This document shows positions 1 to 6,811 of a DNA stretch of 22,707 bases, piece by piece. The stretch spans positions 1-22,707 of the forward strand of contig CAZVYJ010000047.1 of NCBI GenBank assembly GCA_964631565.1. Direction: 5' to 3'. The translations under genes and the position numbers were made by a program. The notes beneath the pieces are model-generated. The model was not told where the DNA came from. It saw only the letters and a program-made list of their open reading frames with translations, and made no database searches. How positions within the stretch are numbered: position 1 is the stretch's first letter; every line of letters begins with the position of its first letter. This DNA is from CAZVYJ01 sp964631565. Lineage in GTDB: Bacteria > Planctomycetota > Phycisphaerae > SM23-33.

Positions 1-33
1 ACTAAAGAAGTCGGCTATTTTTTTGCCTGAACT

Positions 34-55
34 AAAACTGGGGATGAGTCAGCAT
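34..55. repeat. 22-bp terminal repeat, left copy (IS end?)
   Basis: This 22-bp stretch, containing the core ACTGGGGATGAGTCAGCA, is an exact reverse complement of 22652-22673 at the other end of the window. The match stops sharply on both sides. Position 55 faces the unique sequence of the window, and the bases outside (1-33) do not match those outside the right copy. That pattern fits a terminal inverted repeat of an insertion sequence whose body lies to the left of the window. No transposase is visible, so the family cannot be named. Confidence 0.55.
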
Positions 56-80
56 AGAAGACTCTGCCGGCCGGAGAAGG

Positions 81-110
81 AAATAAAAAAGGCGTCCCCA
101 GGAGACGCCT
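81..110 (-). terminator. Intrinsic terminator of the cold-shock gene
   Basis: Read on the minus strand, a GC-rich hairpin (GGCGTC paired with GACGCC, extendable through a wobble pair, loop of about 7 nt, 91-109) is followed directly by a run of six T and then ATTT (positions 90 down to 81). It begins 27 nt beyond the stop codon of the cold-shock gene, so it should end that transcript. Confidence 0.85.
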
Positions 111-136
111 TTTCATATCAGGCTGATATTAAGAAA

Positions 137-337
137 TTAGACCTTTCGAACAGAGGTAGCCTTCGGACCCTTGGGACCCTCAATAATCTCGAACTCGACA
201 TTTTCGCCTTCAGCAAGACTTCTGAAGCCTTCTGCATCAATGTCTGAATGATGAACAAATACGTCCGTTCCGTCATCAGAAGTGATGAACCCAAAACCCT
301 TTGAATCGTTAAACCATTTCACTTTACCAGTAGCCAT
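137..337 (-). CDS. Cold-shock protein (CspA family)
   Basis: A 66-residue single cold-shock domain, the normal length for the family. Such proteins bind single-stranded RNA and DNA, melt secondary structure in mRNA, and can act as antiterminators. The sequence opens MATGKVKWFN; RNP1 is KGFGFI at residues 13-18 and RNP2 is VFVHH at 26-30, with the aromatic nucleic-acid-binding face intact. The start is fixed by an AAGGAG ribosome-binding site 7 nt upstream (345-350). It is the last gene before the left window end, with its own promoter (427-456) and terminator (81-110), so it is probably monocistronic. Temperature induction cannot be judged from sequence. The family call is secure; the paralogue type is not. 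Confidence 0.96.
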   Translation of the reverse strand: MATGKVKWFNDSKGFGFITSDDGTDVFVHHSDIDAEGFRSLAEGENVEFEIIEGPKGPKATSVRKV

Positions 338-426
338 ACTACGGCTCCTTTTTCACAAGCGACTCATGCGGATTTGCAGAAGATGCGCACACATACCCAA
401 GGCAGCCTTGAGTTACCCTTGCCCCG

Positions 427-456
427 ATTACAACAGAAATGCGTAAAATCTGTCAT
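427..456 (-). promoter_or_regulatory. Sigma-70-type promoter of the cold-shock gene
   Basis: On the minus strand, ATGACA (451-456) and TGTAAT (427-432) each match the -35 and -10 consensus at 5 of 6 bases, with an 18-bp spacer. It lies downstream of the terminator-like hairpin at 479-496, as expected for an independent transcription unit, and would give a leader of about 80 nt. Confidence 0.5.
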
Positions 457-469
457 CAAATGCGCCTGC

Positions 470-496
470 AAAACAAAATCCGGCACACCAGCCGGA
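470..496 (-). terminator. Intrinsic terminator between ppiB and csp
   Basis: The minus strand forms TCCGGC (491-496), a 6-nt loop (485-490) and GCCGGA (479-484). TTTTGTTTT follows at 478-470. It would end transcription arriving from the cyclophilin gene and also any transcript started at the promoter at 561-588. Confidence 0.8.
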
Positions 497-554
497 CTTT
501 TCCCGCGGGCAGTGAAACCGCTTCACTCGTTGCCCGACGGACGCTTATTCGACG
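470..554 (-). ncRNA. Candidate small RNA of about 85 nt
   Basis: A promoter-like pair at 561-588 predicts a start near 554, and the intrinsic terminator ends near 470. The stretch between contains a second hairpin on the minus strand: CGGGCA pairs with TGCCCG, and inside it GTGAA pairs with TTCAC (about 507-537). The gene-free space, the compact fold and the defined ends suggest a small RNA rather than plain 3' UTR. It matches no RNA family I recognise. The alternative is that it is simply the 3' end of the cyclophilin mRNA. Confidence 0.35.
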
Positions 555-560
555 GGATAC

Positions 561-588
561 ATTTTATATGAAATAGCTTATTAGTCAA
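561..588 (-). promoter_or_regulatory. Sigma-70-type promoter for the candidate small RNA
   Basis: TTGACT (583-588) and TAAAAT (561-566) on the minus strand, spacer 16 bp; the -10 matches consensus at 5 of 6 bases. It sits just beyond the cyclophilin stop codon. Any transcript from it would meet the terminator at 470-496 before reaching the cold-shock gene, unless it reads through. Confidence 0.45.
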
Positions 589-602
589 GCGTATTACTGT
601 AG

Positions 603-1118
603 TTACTGACGTTTTACATTCCTGATTTCAACCGGCTCGACGGGAACATCGTCGTGGTAGCCGCGAGAGGCGGTTTCCACCTTGGCGATGGCGTCCACAA
701 CATCCATGCCGCCGGTCACCTTGCCGAATACGCAGTAGCCGAAGCCCTCGGCCGTCCCGTTGGTATGGTTCAGAAATGCGTTATCGACCAGATTAATGAA
801 AAACTGCGATGTCGCGCTGTGAACCTCGCTGGTCCTGGCCATCGCCAGCGTGCCGCGCTTGTTGCGAAGTTCCGCGGCGGCTTCGTTTATTATTTCATCA
901 TGCGTGGGCTTCTGCTTCATATCGACGGTAAAGCCGCCGCCCTGGATCATGAAACCGTCTATCACCCGATGAAAAATAGTCCCGTTGAAAAATCCCTCAT
1001 CCACATATTGAAGAAAATTCCCGACGGTCTCCGGGGCCTTGTCAGCCCAAAGCTCCGCCGTAATCGTGCCCATGGATGTTTCCATAACTATAACCGGGTT
1101 GCCGCTGCGCTCTGCCAA
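603..1118 (-). CDS. ppiB: Peptidyl-prolyl cis-trans isomerase, PpiB-type cyclophilin
   Basis: A cyclophilin that catalyses cis-trans isomerisation of X-Pro peptide bonds during protein folding. With the start chosen here it has 171 residues, close to E. coli PpiB. Characteristic motifs are KAPETVGNFL, IFHRVIDGFMIQGGG (containing the catalytic FHR arginine), GTLAMART and SQFFINLVDNAFLN. There is no signal peptide, so it should be cytoplasmic. An ATG reading would need a far upstream or internal codon; instead a TTG at 1118 follows AAGGAG by 7 nt and gives (M)AERSGNP. A 158-bp palindromic element begins one base upstream of this ribosome-binding site, so its transcription may be affected by it or arrive by read-through from lemA. 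Confidence 0.95.
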   Translation of the reverse strand: MAERSGNPVIVMETSMGTITAELWADKAPETVGNFLQYVDEGFFNGTIFHRVIDGFMIQGGGFTVDMKQKPTHDEIINEAAAELRNKRGTLAMARTSEVHSATSQFFINLVDNAFLNHTNGTAEGFGYCVFGKVTGGMDVVDAIAKVETASRGYHDDVPVEPVEIRNVKRQ

Positions 1119-1125
1119 TGTGTTT

Positions 1126-1131
1126 CTCCTT
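1126..1131 (-). promoter_or_regulatory. Ribosome-binding site that fixes a TTG start
   Basis: AAGGAG on the minus strand, 7 nt before TTG at 1118-1116. There is no in-frame ATG at a comparable distance, so this decides the cyclophilin start. It directly abuts the outer arm of the inverted repeat at 1132-1289. Confidence 0.7.
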
Positions 1132-1289
1132 AGAGCGTCTAACAAAACGCTGCTGCCGTCGGCTTGCTTGCGAGGCGTTTGGCTGCGTCAGGCTGCATCG
1201 ACGATGCTCTGGCATCGTCTGCTTCGCCTTCCTTGCCGGCCGCCTCGCCGCAGCGCCTTTGGGCGACGCTTCGTTTTGTTAGACGCTCT
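1132..1289. mobile_element. 158-bp palindromic MITE-like element
   Basis: The ends are an 18-bp perfect inverted repeat, AGAGCGTCTAACAAAACG at 1132-1149 and its complement at 1272-1289. Inside are further self-complementary parts: GCGAGGC with GCCTCGC, and a perfect 8-bp hairpin GACGATGC/GCATCGTC with a 4-nt loop near 1199-1218. A single strand could fold almost end to end. It has no credible coding content. Terminal repeats plus a non-coding GC-rich core fit a non-autonomous mobile or REP-like dispersed element. No clear target-site duplication is seen beyond one T. It lies between lemA and ppiB. Confidence 0.6.
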
Positions 1290-1347
1290 TCTACTAAAAT
1301 ATTCGGCATGCTCCGCCGCAAAACATTAGGCCTATTATTGACTGGAG

Positions 1348-1935
1348 TTACGAAAGATTTACCTGCGGCGTTGCGCGGATACCGGAATCTTCTATCTCGA
1401 AAAACTGCTCTTTCGAAAAACGGAACATCCCTGCAATAATGTTGGAGGGAAAAACTTCCACGCGAGTGTTAATGTCGCGGACGTTTGCATTGTAAAAACG
1501 CCGGGCCGCCTGAATCCGGTCTTCCGTGTTCGCCAGCTCCTTCTGAAGCTGGAGGAAATTCGCGCTGGCCTTCAGGTCCGGATACTTCTCGGCGACGGCG
1601 AAAAGCTGCTTCATCGAGCCGATAAGCACGTTTTCATCCCTGGCCTGCGATTCCGGCGAACCGGTGGACGCTATCGCACGCGAGCGGGCATCGATGACGG
1701 CCTGCAGCACGCCACGCTCGTGGGCGGCGTAGCCCTTGACCGTCTCGACGAGGTTGGGAATCAGGTCGTACCGCCTGCGAAGCTCCGTATCGATGCTCGA
1801 CCACGACTCGCGGCAGTGCTGACGCAGCCTCACAAGAACGTTATAGGTGCCGACGACCCAGATTATTACAAGTAAAACGATGACAAGTATAACATAAATC
1901 GGCGCCATGTTTGCTCCCAGAGCTGTTATATTCAT
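1348..1935 (-). CDS. lemA: LemA family membrane protein
   Basis: A LemA protein: one N-terminal membrane helix (about residues 10-30, PIYVILVIVLLVIIWVVG) followed by a helical domain. The family signature ESWSSIDTELRRRYDLIPNLVETVKGYA spans about residues 43-70, and ANFLQLQKELANTEDRIQAARRFYN spans about 124-148. The family's function is not established. The start at 1935 has AGGGATAGG upstream, the same signal as the gene before it. A second candidate at 1908 has GGGAG 5 nt upstream and would give MAPIYV, which fits the usual family N-terminus better. It lies 3 nt after the upstream gene, so the two are surely co-transcribed. Confidence 0.93.
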   Translation of the reverse strand: MNITALGANMAPIYVILVIVLLVIIWVVGTYNVLVRLRQHCRESWSSIDTELRRRYDLIPNLVETVKGYAAHERGVLQAVIDARSRAIASTGSPESQARDENVLIGSMKQLFAVAEKYPDLKASANFLQLQKELANTEDRIQAARRFYNANVRDINTRVEVFPSNIIAGMFRFSKEQFFEIEDSGIRATPQVNLS

Positions 1936-1938
1936 ATC

Positions 1939-2604
1939 CTATCCCTTGCATGTTTGTTCCTTAACCACATATTCCGGAATTCGCTGCAGTATACCGACGG
2001 CGAGATTGACCGCGTCGTCGAAGCCGGCCGGCTTCAGCCGCCCGGTCCGCCAGACAATCATATTCATGCCACTAAATTCGATTGTAAATTCCGGCGATTC
2101 CAGCAGGAACTCCATCATCCGCTGGTGAATCACGTCGTAGGCCCACTTTTTGTCAGGCGACTTGACGAAAAACTTCCTGCTGAACTCGGCCGACTCGAAG
2201 TCGATGTCGTCCATGCCGAAAAATTCCGTAATCTTGTCGAACAGTCCCTCTCGCCGGATAAACAGCGGCTTGAGCGGAAACCGGCTTCGCACAATGACGG
2301 CCGACAGCGTATGAGTCTGCTGGTTTTTGCCGCTGCCGGTAGTGTACTGGTAATCGAAGGCAGTGACATGAAGCCCGTCTATCTCGCCTTCGCTGATGTT
2401 GTGCGCGAAGCGGCTGTGGCCGCACTGAAGACATTTGAACGGAAACCGCTCGTCCATGCCGCGGTCTTTGCGGGAATCGAACCGCAGCCCCCTGCCGGCC
2501 GCCCAGGCTGCCAGTTCCTTGCGGCGCCGGGCAGCCGCCATCGCACCGAAGATAAACAATGCTATCGCCACCACGATAAATATGAATATCACCCCTGTCG
2601 GCAT
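1939..2604 (-). CDS. Membrane-anchored protein of unknown function, lemA partner
   Basis: A 221-residue protein that I do not assign to a named family. Residues 4-24 form one membrane helix, followed by a basic stretch (ARRRKE) and a soluble part. The soluble part contains GRGLRFDSRKDRGMDERFPF, a single CLQCGH motif (C58, C61) that could be half of a metal site, and a beta-rich stretch with AFDYQYTTGSG. The order 'A-x-x-RGLRF ... F-x-Y' loosely recalls DUF3137-type proteins that also sit beside lemA, but that is only a resemblance. The ribosome-binding site AAAGGGATAGG precedes the ATG. The close link to lemA suggests a joint envelope function. Confidence 0.85.
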   Translation of the reverse strand: MPTGVIFIFIVVAIALFIFGAMAAARRRKELAAWAAGRGLRFDSRKDRGMDERFPFKCLQCGHSRFAHNISEGEIDGLHVTAFDYQYTTGSGKNQQTHTLSAVIVRSRFPLKPLFIRREGLFDKITEFFGMDDIDFESAEFSRKFFVKSPDKKWAYDVIHQRMMEFLLESPEFTIEFSGMNMIVWRTGRLKPAGFDDAVNLAVGILQRIPEYVVKEQTCKG

Positions 2605-2639
2605 GGCCTATCCCTTTTCATATTTCAAAATGTTGAAAT

Positions 2640-2659
2640 CCCCGCTGCAACAGACGGGG
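2640..2659 (-). terminator. Weak hairpin downstream of the phosphoesterase gene
   Basis: On the minus strand CCCCG pairs with CGGGG, and CTG pairs with CAG across one bulged base and a 3-nt loop. The following sequence, ATTTCAACATTTTG, is only partly T-rich, so this may be a weak terminator or a leader hairpin of the next gene. Confidence 0.3.
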
Positions 2660-2679
2660 TTTGCGCCATTTCAGGAGTA

Positions 2680-2708
2680 AGCAGAGCCGAAACCGCCTGA
2701 TATGTCAA
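2680..2708 (-). promoter_or_regulatory. Possible promoter for the membrane protein-lemA pair
   Basis: A perfect TTGACA (2703-2708 on the minus strand) is followed after 17 bp by TCTGCT, a poor -10 with 3 of 6 matches. It lies in the 185-bp gap before the lemA partner gene. Only the -35 is convincing. Confidence 0.3.
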
Positions 2709-2752
2709 GTTTCAGCAGACTACTCGCCGGGTTTGTCCTGCTTCTTTTCGGC

Positions 2753-2792
2753 AGAATTATGTGGCACAGGCGTCTCGCCTGTGTCTGCGTTA
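2753..2792. repeat. 40-bp hairpin insertion at the phosphoesterase 3' end
   Basis: A perfect 8-bp hairpin, CACAGGCG/CGCCTGTG with a 3-nt loop (2765-2783), lies in a 40-bp segment. The segment is bounded by two near-identical 9-mers, CTTTTCGGC (2744-2752) and CTTTTCAGC (2793-2801). The segment supplies the present stop codon of the phosphoesterase. It looks like a small REP-like insertion with a target duplication. Confidence 0.45.
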
Positions 2793-4565
2793 CTTTTCAG
2801 CCTTGTCCTGCTTTTTCGGCAGAGGCGAGCCGGTCCACGCCTTGAGCGGCTGGTCGAGAGTAATCGTGAACTGGTTCTGCTCGTCGGTTTTGTACTTGTT
2901 CAGGTCCGGCGAGTAGGCCGTCACCTGCACGGTTTTGCCGTCGGGGTGGAACTCCATCAGCCGCAAAAATCCGTCGCCGCCGCGAGGGAGCATCTGGTAG
3001 TTCACGAGCATTTGATAGACGGTGTTGCCGTTATCGCCCTTGCTTTCCAGCCGGCCAAGACCGTCGCCGAGGACGTGCCCGCTGATGACGAACGTGAGGT
3101 TGGCGTGTTTTTTGAAAACCTTGTTCCACATTTCCTCGGCGTCGTTCACGCCGCCGGGCTCGTTCTGGCAGGGATAGCTGTGCGGGTTCCACGCCTGATT
3201 CGCGCCCTTAGTCGCCCAGTCGTAGCGGGTGTCGTCCATGTAGGTATACGCGTGCATGATGATTATCGCCCGGCGGTTCTTGTATTCGTCGAGCAGCTTG
3301 CCGGCCCACTCAATGACGGCGTCGCGCGGGCCGAACTCCAGGGCGATTACAATCCAGCCCGTCCCGCCGGCAGTGAAGAGGTGATAGCTGTTATCGAGCT
3401 TGTCCTTTTCGAAAGTGCCGCCGAACGTCGGCCAATCCTTGAAATGCGAGACCGGGAAATATTCGCTAAGCCGCGATACGGACCGCCAGCCTTCCTCGCC
3501 CGGCACGCCGCAGTCGTGATTGCCCTGCACGAGTGCATAAGGAACCTGGCCGTCGAGTATGCTGATGGCCTTTTTGGCGTTTTCCCACTGCGGCGGGTTG
3601 TTGTCGTTCGTGATGTCGCCAAGCTGCAGCACGTATGCGATGTTGTACTTGTCGCGATTGGCGACGATCCATTTCGTCTGCGACTCGAAAAGCTGTGGAA
3701 TGTCGGCGGAATAATTCTGCGTATCCGGCAGGATCGCGAGCGTCCAGCTGCCTTCCTTGAACTCAGCCGGCTGCGGCTCTTTGTAAGCGGGCGTCGGAAC
3801 GACCTTCGGCGCCTTGCCGGCCTTGACCAGCTCAACGTAGCCGGCCAGATTCGAGAAGAATTTTTCCGAGATGGCATTGTACTGCTCCGACGCGACGTTC
3901 TTGCCGGCGCCGTCGTAAAGTTTGTCCAGGTACAGCGACGTCAGCAGCACGCGCCCCTTGCCGTATTCGCCCTCAAGCATGGCGACGAACCGGTTCTGCC
4001 CGTCGCACGAAATGAGCACGTTGAAACCGTCCTGCTGGCAGAGCGATTCCCAGCTGCCGACGCGGCCGGCGTGGGCGGGAATTTTAAGACGCGGCGATTT
4101 TTCGTCGCCCTCGAATTTCATCCCGGCCAGCAGCGGATGCTGCGGAGCCAGAACGCGCAGTTCGTCGATATCAGCGTCGCATCGCCGGGCGACCAGGCCC
4201 TTCGGCAGGAACGCCGGAGCGGCCTCGGTCTGGTCAGCCTGGGTGAACTGCAGCAGCACGCCGCCGTTTTCGACGAAGGCTGCCAGCGCCGCGGCGTTTT
4301 TAGAAACAAGCTCCCCGTATTTCACGTCGTCGGACGCGAAACTGCCTATGACTATGAGATCGTATTTGAGTTCCTTCGACAGGCCGTCGTAACTTAGCGA
4401 CTCGACCCGGAAGCCGGCCTTTTCAAGCGTCTTGGCGGCCCCGGTGAGCTTAGTCCACTGATCGGCCTTTTCAAGCACAGCAGCAGTCGGTCCGGCCGCC
4501 GAAGCCAGGCCCGCAGTAAGGACCGGAACCAGCACAAACAAAAGTCCGCCAATATGCGATTTCAT
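2790..4565 (-). CDS. Exported calcineurin-like metallophosphoesterase
   Basis: A 591-residue secreted phosphoesterase. Residues 1-24 are a signal peptide (hydrophobic core GGLLFVLVPVLTAGL, then ASAAG). Residues 28-250 resemble a ThuA/GATase1-like module, and about 272-565 are the metallophosphoesterase domain. Metal-site motifs are all present: DTQ (281-283), GDITND (316-321), GNHD (348-351), MHAY (437-440) and SGH (495-497). The substrate cannot be told. The gene lies 80 bp after the isomerase gene of the catabolic operon and could belong to it. The C-terminus ends PLPKKQDKAEK, and in the downstream DNA an in-frame continuation encoding KQDKPGE and a stop at 2720 reappears after a 40-bp hairpin segment. 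The last residues were therefore probably lost by insertion. Confidence 0.9.
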   Translation of the reverse strand: MKSHIGGLLFVLVPVLTAGLASAAGPTAAVLEKADQWTKLTGAAKTLEKAGFRVESLSYDGLSKELKYDLIVIGSFASDDVKYGELVSKNAAALAAFVENGGVLLQFTQADQTEAAPAFLPKGLVARRCDADIDELRVLAPQHPLLAGMKFEGDEKSPRLKIPAHAGRVGSWESLCQQDGFNVLISCDGQNRFVAMLEGEYGKGRVLLTSLYLDKLYDGAGKNVASEQYNAISEKFFSNLAGYVELVKAGKAPKVVPTPAYKEPQPAEFKEGSWTLAILPDTQNYSADIPQLFESQTKWIVANRDKYNIAYVLQLGDITNDNNPPQWENAKKAISILDGQVPYALVQGNHDCGVPGEEGWRSVSRLSEYFPVSHFKDWPTFGGTFEKDKLDNSYHLFTAGGTGWIVIALEFGPRDAVIEWAGKLLDEYKNRRAIIIMHAYTYMDDTRYDWATKGANQAWNPHSYPCQNEPGGVNDAEEMWNKVFKKHANLTFVISGHVLGDGLGRLESKGDNGNTVYQMLVNYQMLPRGGDGFLRLMEFHPDGKTVQVTAYSPDLNKYKTDEQNQFTITLDQPLKAWTGSPLPKKQDKAEK

Positions 4566-4645
4566 GTCAGACCGCCTTTCCGAAGCGTTCTTTAATTCGC
4601 TTCTGCCGGTTAAACCATTGCGGGCGGAAGCGGTTTCGCGCCGTT

Positions 4646-5275
4646 TTACATGCGGGATTTCAGGGCGGTCTTCAGGGCCTTGTCGTCGATGGAATCGACG
4701 TCAAGCAGTTCCTGGAAACCCGGATAGCTCAGCACCGGATCGATAACCGCATCGTCGAGCGACGAGACGATCTCGGCCATCGACTTGTGGGTCGCGGCCG
4801 ACACGCCGGCGAGTATCCTGCGGCTCTGCTGCTGCGACTGCTGGCGGTGCGGCGGATAGCCCAGCCCGAACTTCTCCAGGCTGAACAGGCGGTCGAAGAT
4901 GAACTTCAGGTTTATGTCGCCCGCCCAGCCGTAGCCGAAGTTCAGCGCCAACGAAATGCAGTTGCCGCCGTTAATCTGCCCGAACAGCCACGCATCCAGC
5001 GGGTTCTGGATAAGCCCGCAGCAGATGTGCGGATACTGCATGACGGAATTGAGGTATCCCTGCCCTGTTCCGCAGCCGCCCACGACGAGGTCAACTCGGC
5101 CCGCGTTCAGCAGCAGCGCCGAGAGCAGGCCGGTGTGGATGTATGTAAGCTCTGGCATCGCGCCGGTCTTCGTCATGCCGGCGTTCACCACGTAATGCCC
5201 GCGGTCCTGGAGGGCGGCAAGGATGTCCTTGTTCTTGTCGGCGGCGCTTGTTTCGTTGACTACGGCGATTCTCAT
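4646..5275 (-). CDS. RpiB/LacA/LacB-family sugar-phosphate isomerase, extended form
   Basis: An aldose-ketose isomerase of the RpiB/LacAB fold. The active-site loop VVGGCGTGQG (residues 64-73, C68) is intact; the family usually has CGTGxG at this place. The segment IQNPLDAWLFGQINGGNCISLAL corresponds to the conserved region lining the second half of the site. At 209 residues it is about 60 longer than ordinary RpiB, owing to a C-terminal extension with RRILAGVSAATHKSMAEI. GGGAGG 7 nt upstream and a 13-nt gap to the aldehyde dehydrogenase gene place it in the operon. Extended members act on substrates other than ribose 5-phosphate in several tetrose or deoxysulfo-sugar pathways, so its substrate should not be assumed. 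Confidence 0.88.
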   Translation of the reverse strand: MRIAVVNETSAADKNKDILAALQDRGHYVVNAGMTKTGAMPELTYIHTGLLSALLLNAGRVDLVVGGCGTGQGYLNSVMQYPHICCGLIQNPLDAWLFGQINGGNCISLALNFGYGWAGDINLKFIFDRLFSLEKFGLGYPPHRQQSQQQSRRILAGVSAATHKSMAEIVSSLDDAVIDPVLSYPGFQELLDVDSIDDKALKTALKSRM

Positions 5276-5288
5276 TCTGACGCCTCCC

Positions 5289-6773
5289 CTAGCCTTCTTC
5301 CGGCCAGTATCGTTCGGTGACGATCTTGTCTTCGGTGTAGAAGTTGATGATGGCCTTGCCCTGCGCCTTGATGTCGGCGAACTGCGACGCCTTCATGCCG
5401 CCGAACGGCAGATATGCGACCGGGGCGGGAATGCCGACGTTGATGCCTATCATGCCGCACTCGGCCTCAAGCTTGAACTTGCGCGCCCAGTAGCCGTTCT
5501 GCGTGTATATCGACGCGCCGTTGGCGTACTGATGGTTGTTGATAATCTTTATCGCCTCGTCCAGCGTGCCGGCCTTCAGGATAACAACCACCGGGCCGAA
5601 TATCTCGGTTTCATGAATCTTCATGCCGGGCCTGACGTCTGTGAAGACCGTCGGGCCGATGAAATGGCCCTTCTCGCAGCCCTTGACTTTCAGCCCGCGC
5701 CCGTCGAGGGCGAGCGTCGCGCCTTCGTCGATGCCGGTCTGGATCATCTCCAGAATGAATTTTTTGGCCTTGGCGGAAATGACAGGCCCCATGACCATCT
5801 GCTCGTCGGCCACCTTCGGATCGAGCGGATTGGCGACGATGACCTTTTTCGACTCGGCAATGAACTTCTCGCAGATTGTCTTGTACATCCTGTCGCCGAC
5901 CGCGACGATCGCCGACGAGGCCATGCACCGCTGGCCCGCGCAGCCGTAGCAGGAACTTATCATGTTGCGGACGACGTCGTCCACCTTGGCGTCAGGCATG
6001 GCGACGAGGTGGTTCTTCGCGCCGCCCATGGCCTGGAACCTTTTGTTGGTCTTCGCGCACCGCTCGGCGATTATCCTGCAGACCGGCGTTGAGCCGACGA
6101 CGGACACGCCCTTGACCAGCGGAGAGTCCATGAAGGCGTCGGCCACCGTCTTGTCGCCGAGAACGAGGTTGTACACGCCCTTCGGCAGGCCTATCTGGTC
6201 GATAAGCCCGGTGATGTATGTCATCGTCAGCGGAACCTGCTTGGACGCCTTGAGCACGAACGTGTTGCCGGTGGCTATCGCGTAGGGCAGGAACCAGAAC
6301 GGAACCATCGCCGGGAAGTTGAACGGGGCTATCATGGTGAACACGCCGATAGGCAGGCGGATGACCTCGCCGTCGATGTCGAACGAGCTGCCTATGAGCT
6401 TGTCACCCTGCTGGAGAACCGGCATGCCGCACGCGACTTCGCAGTTCTCGAACACGCGCTTCATCTCGGCACGGGCGTCGGGAAGCGATTTGCCCATTTC
6501 CTCGGAGAGAATGCGTGCGATTTTTTCCTCATCGTTGCGGAGCATTTCGGAAAGCTTGTAAAGCGGCTGAACCCGGCGGGCGACCGGCGTTCTGCTCCAG
6601 CCGGGAAACGCCGCAGCTGCAGCTTCTATGGCCCTGTTCGTTTCGGCGGTCGTCGAAAGCGGCACCTTCGCCAGAATCTCACCGGTGCTGGGGTTTTCGA
6701 CATCGACAAAACCGGTGTTTTCGGGGGCTATCCACTGTCCGTTAACGTAGTTTTTCAGAATTCTTTCAGCCAT
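5289..6773 (-). CDS. CoA-acylating aldehyde dehydrogenase, MmsA/IolA type
   Basis: A 494-residue member of the methylmalonate-semialdehyde dehydrogenase branch of aldehyde dehydrogenases. These oxidise a semialdehyde with NAD and CoA to an acyl-CoA, often with decarboxylation. Visible features are IAPFNFPAMVPFWFLP (149-164), VVGSTPVCR (225-233), MGGAKNH (249-255) in place of the usual Glu-containing GGKNP-like segment, and AGQRCMASS (279-287) with catalytic C283. Length is normal. It lies 38 nt after the transketolase C-subunit and 13 nt before the isomerase gene. Together with an IolD-like gene this recalls inositol degradation, where malonate semialdehyde is the substrate. No other iol genes are present. 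Confidence 0.93.
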   Translation of the reverse strand: MAERILKNYVNGQWIAPENTGFVDVENPSTGEILAKVPLSTTAETNRAIEAAAAAFPGWSRTPVARRVQPLYKLSEMLRNDEEKIARILSEEMGKSLPDARAEMKRVFENCEVACGMPVLQQGDKLIGSSFDIDGEVIRLPIGVFTMIAPFNFPAMVPFWFLPYAIATGNTFVLKASKQVPLTMTYITGLIDQIGLPKGVYNLVLGDKTVADAFMDSPLVKGVSVVGSTPVCRIIAERCAKTNKRFQAMGGAKNHLVAMPDAKVDDVVRNMISSCYGCAGQRCMASSAIVAVGDRMYKTICEKFIAESKKVIVANPLDPKVADEQMVMGPVISAKAKKFILEMIQTGIDEGATLALDGRGLKVKGCEKGHFIGPTVFTDVRPGMKIHETEIFGPVVVILKAGTLDEAIKIINNHQYANGASIYTQNGYWARKFKLEAECGMIGINVGIPAPVAYLPFGGMKASQFADIKAQGKAIINFYTEDKIVTERYWPEEG

Positions 6774-6811
6774 GATTCTCTCTGCCTCTTTTCCTTTCGC
6801 ATTTGCGATTG

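Noticed and set aside
374..571. 65-codon plus-strand frame between csp and ppiB
   Set aside because: It runs through promoters and hairpins of the opposite strand and has no ribosome-binding site or homology signal.
1139..1329. Several open frames within and across the 158-bp palindromic element
   Set aside because: They run through self-complementary DNA on both strands, giving low-complexity products. The structure is explained by the inverted repeat.
2661..4397. 578-codon open frame on the plus strand opposite the metallophosphoesterase
   Set aside because: It has no recognisable domain and a composition typical of an antisense frame of a GC-rich gene. The opposite strand encodes a complete enzyme with all metal-binding motifs.
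4582..4603. Hairpin GAAGCG/CGCTTC as a terminator after the isomerase gene
   Set aside because: The stem is short, the loop is 10 nt, and no T-run follows on the minus strand.
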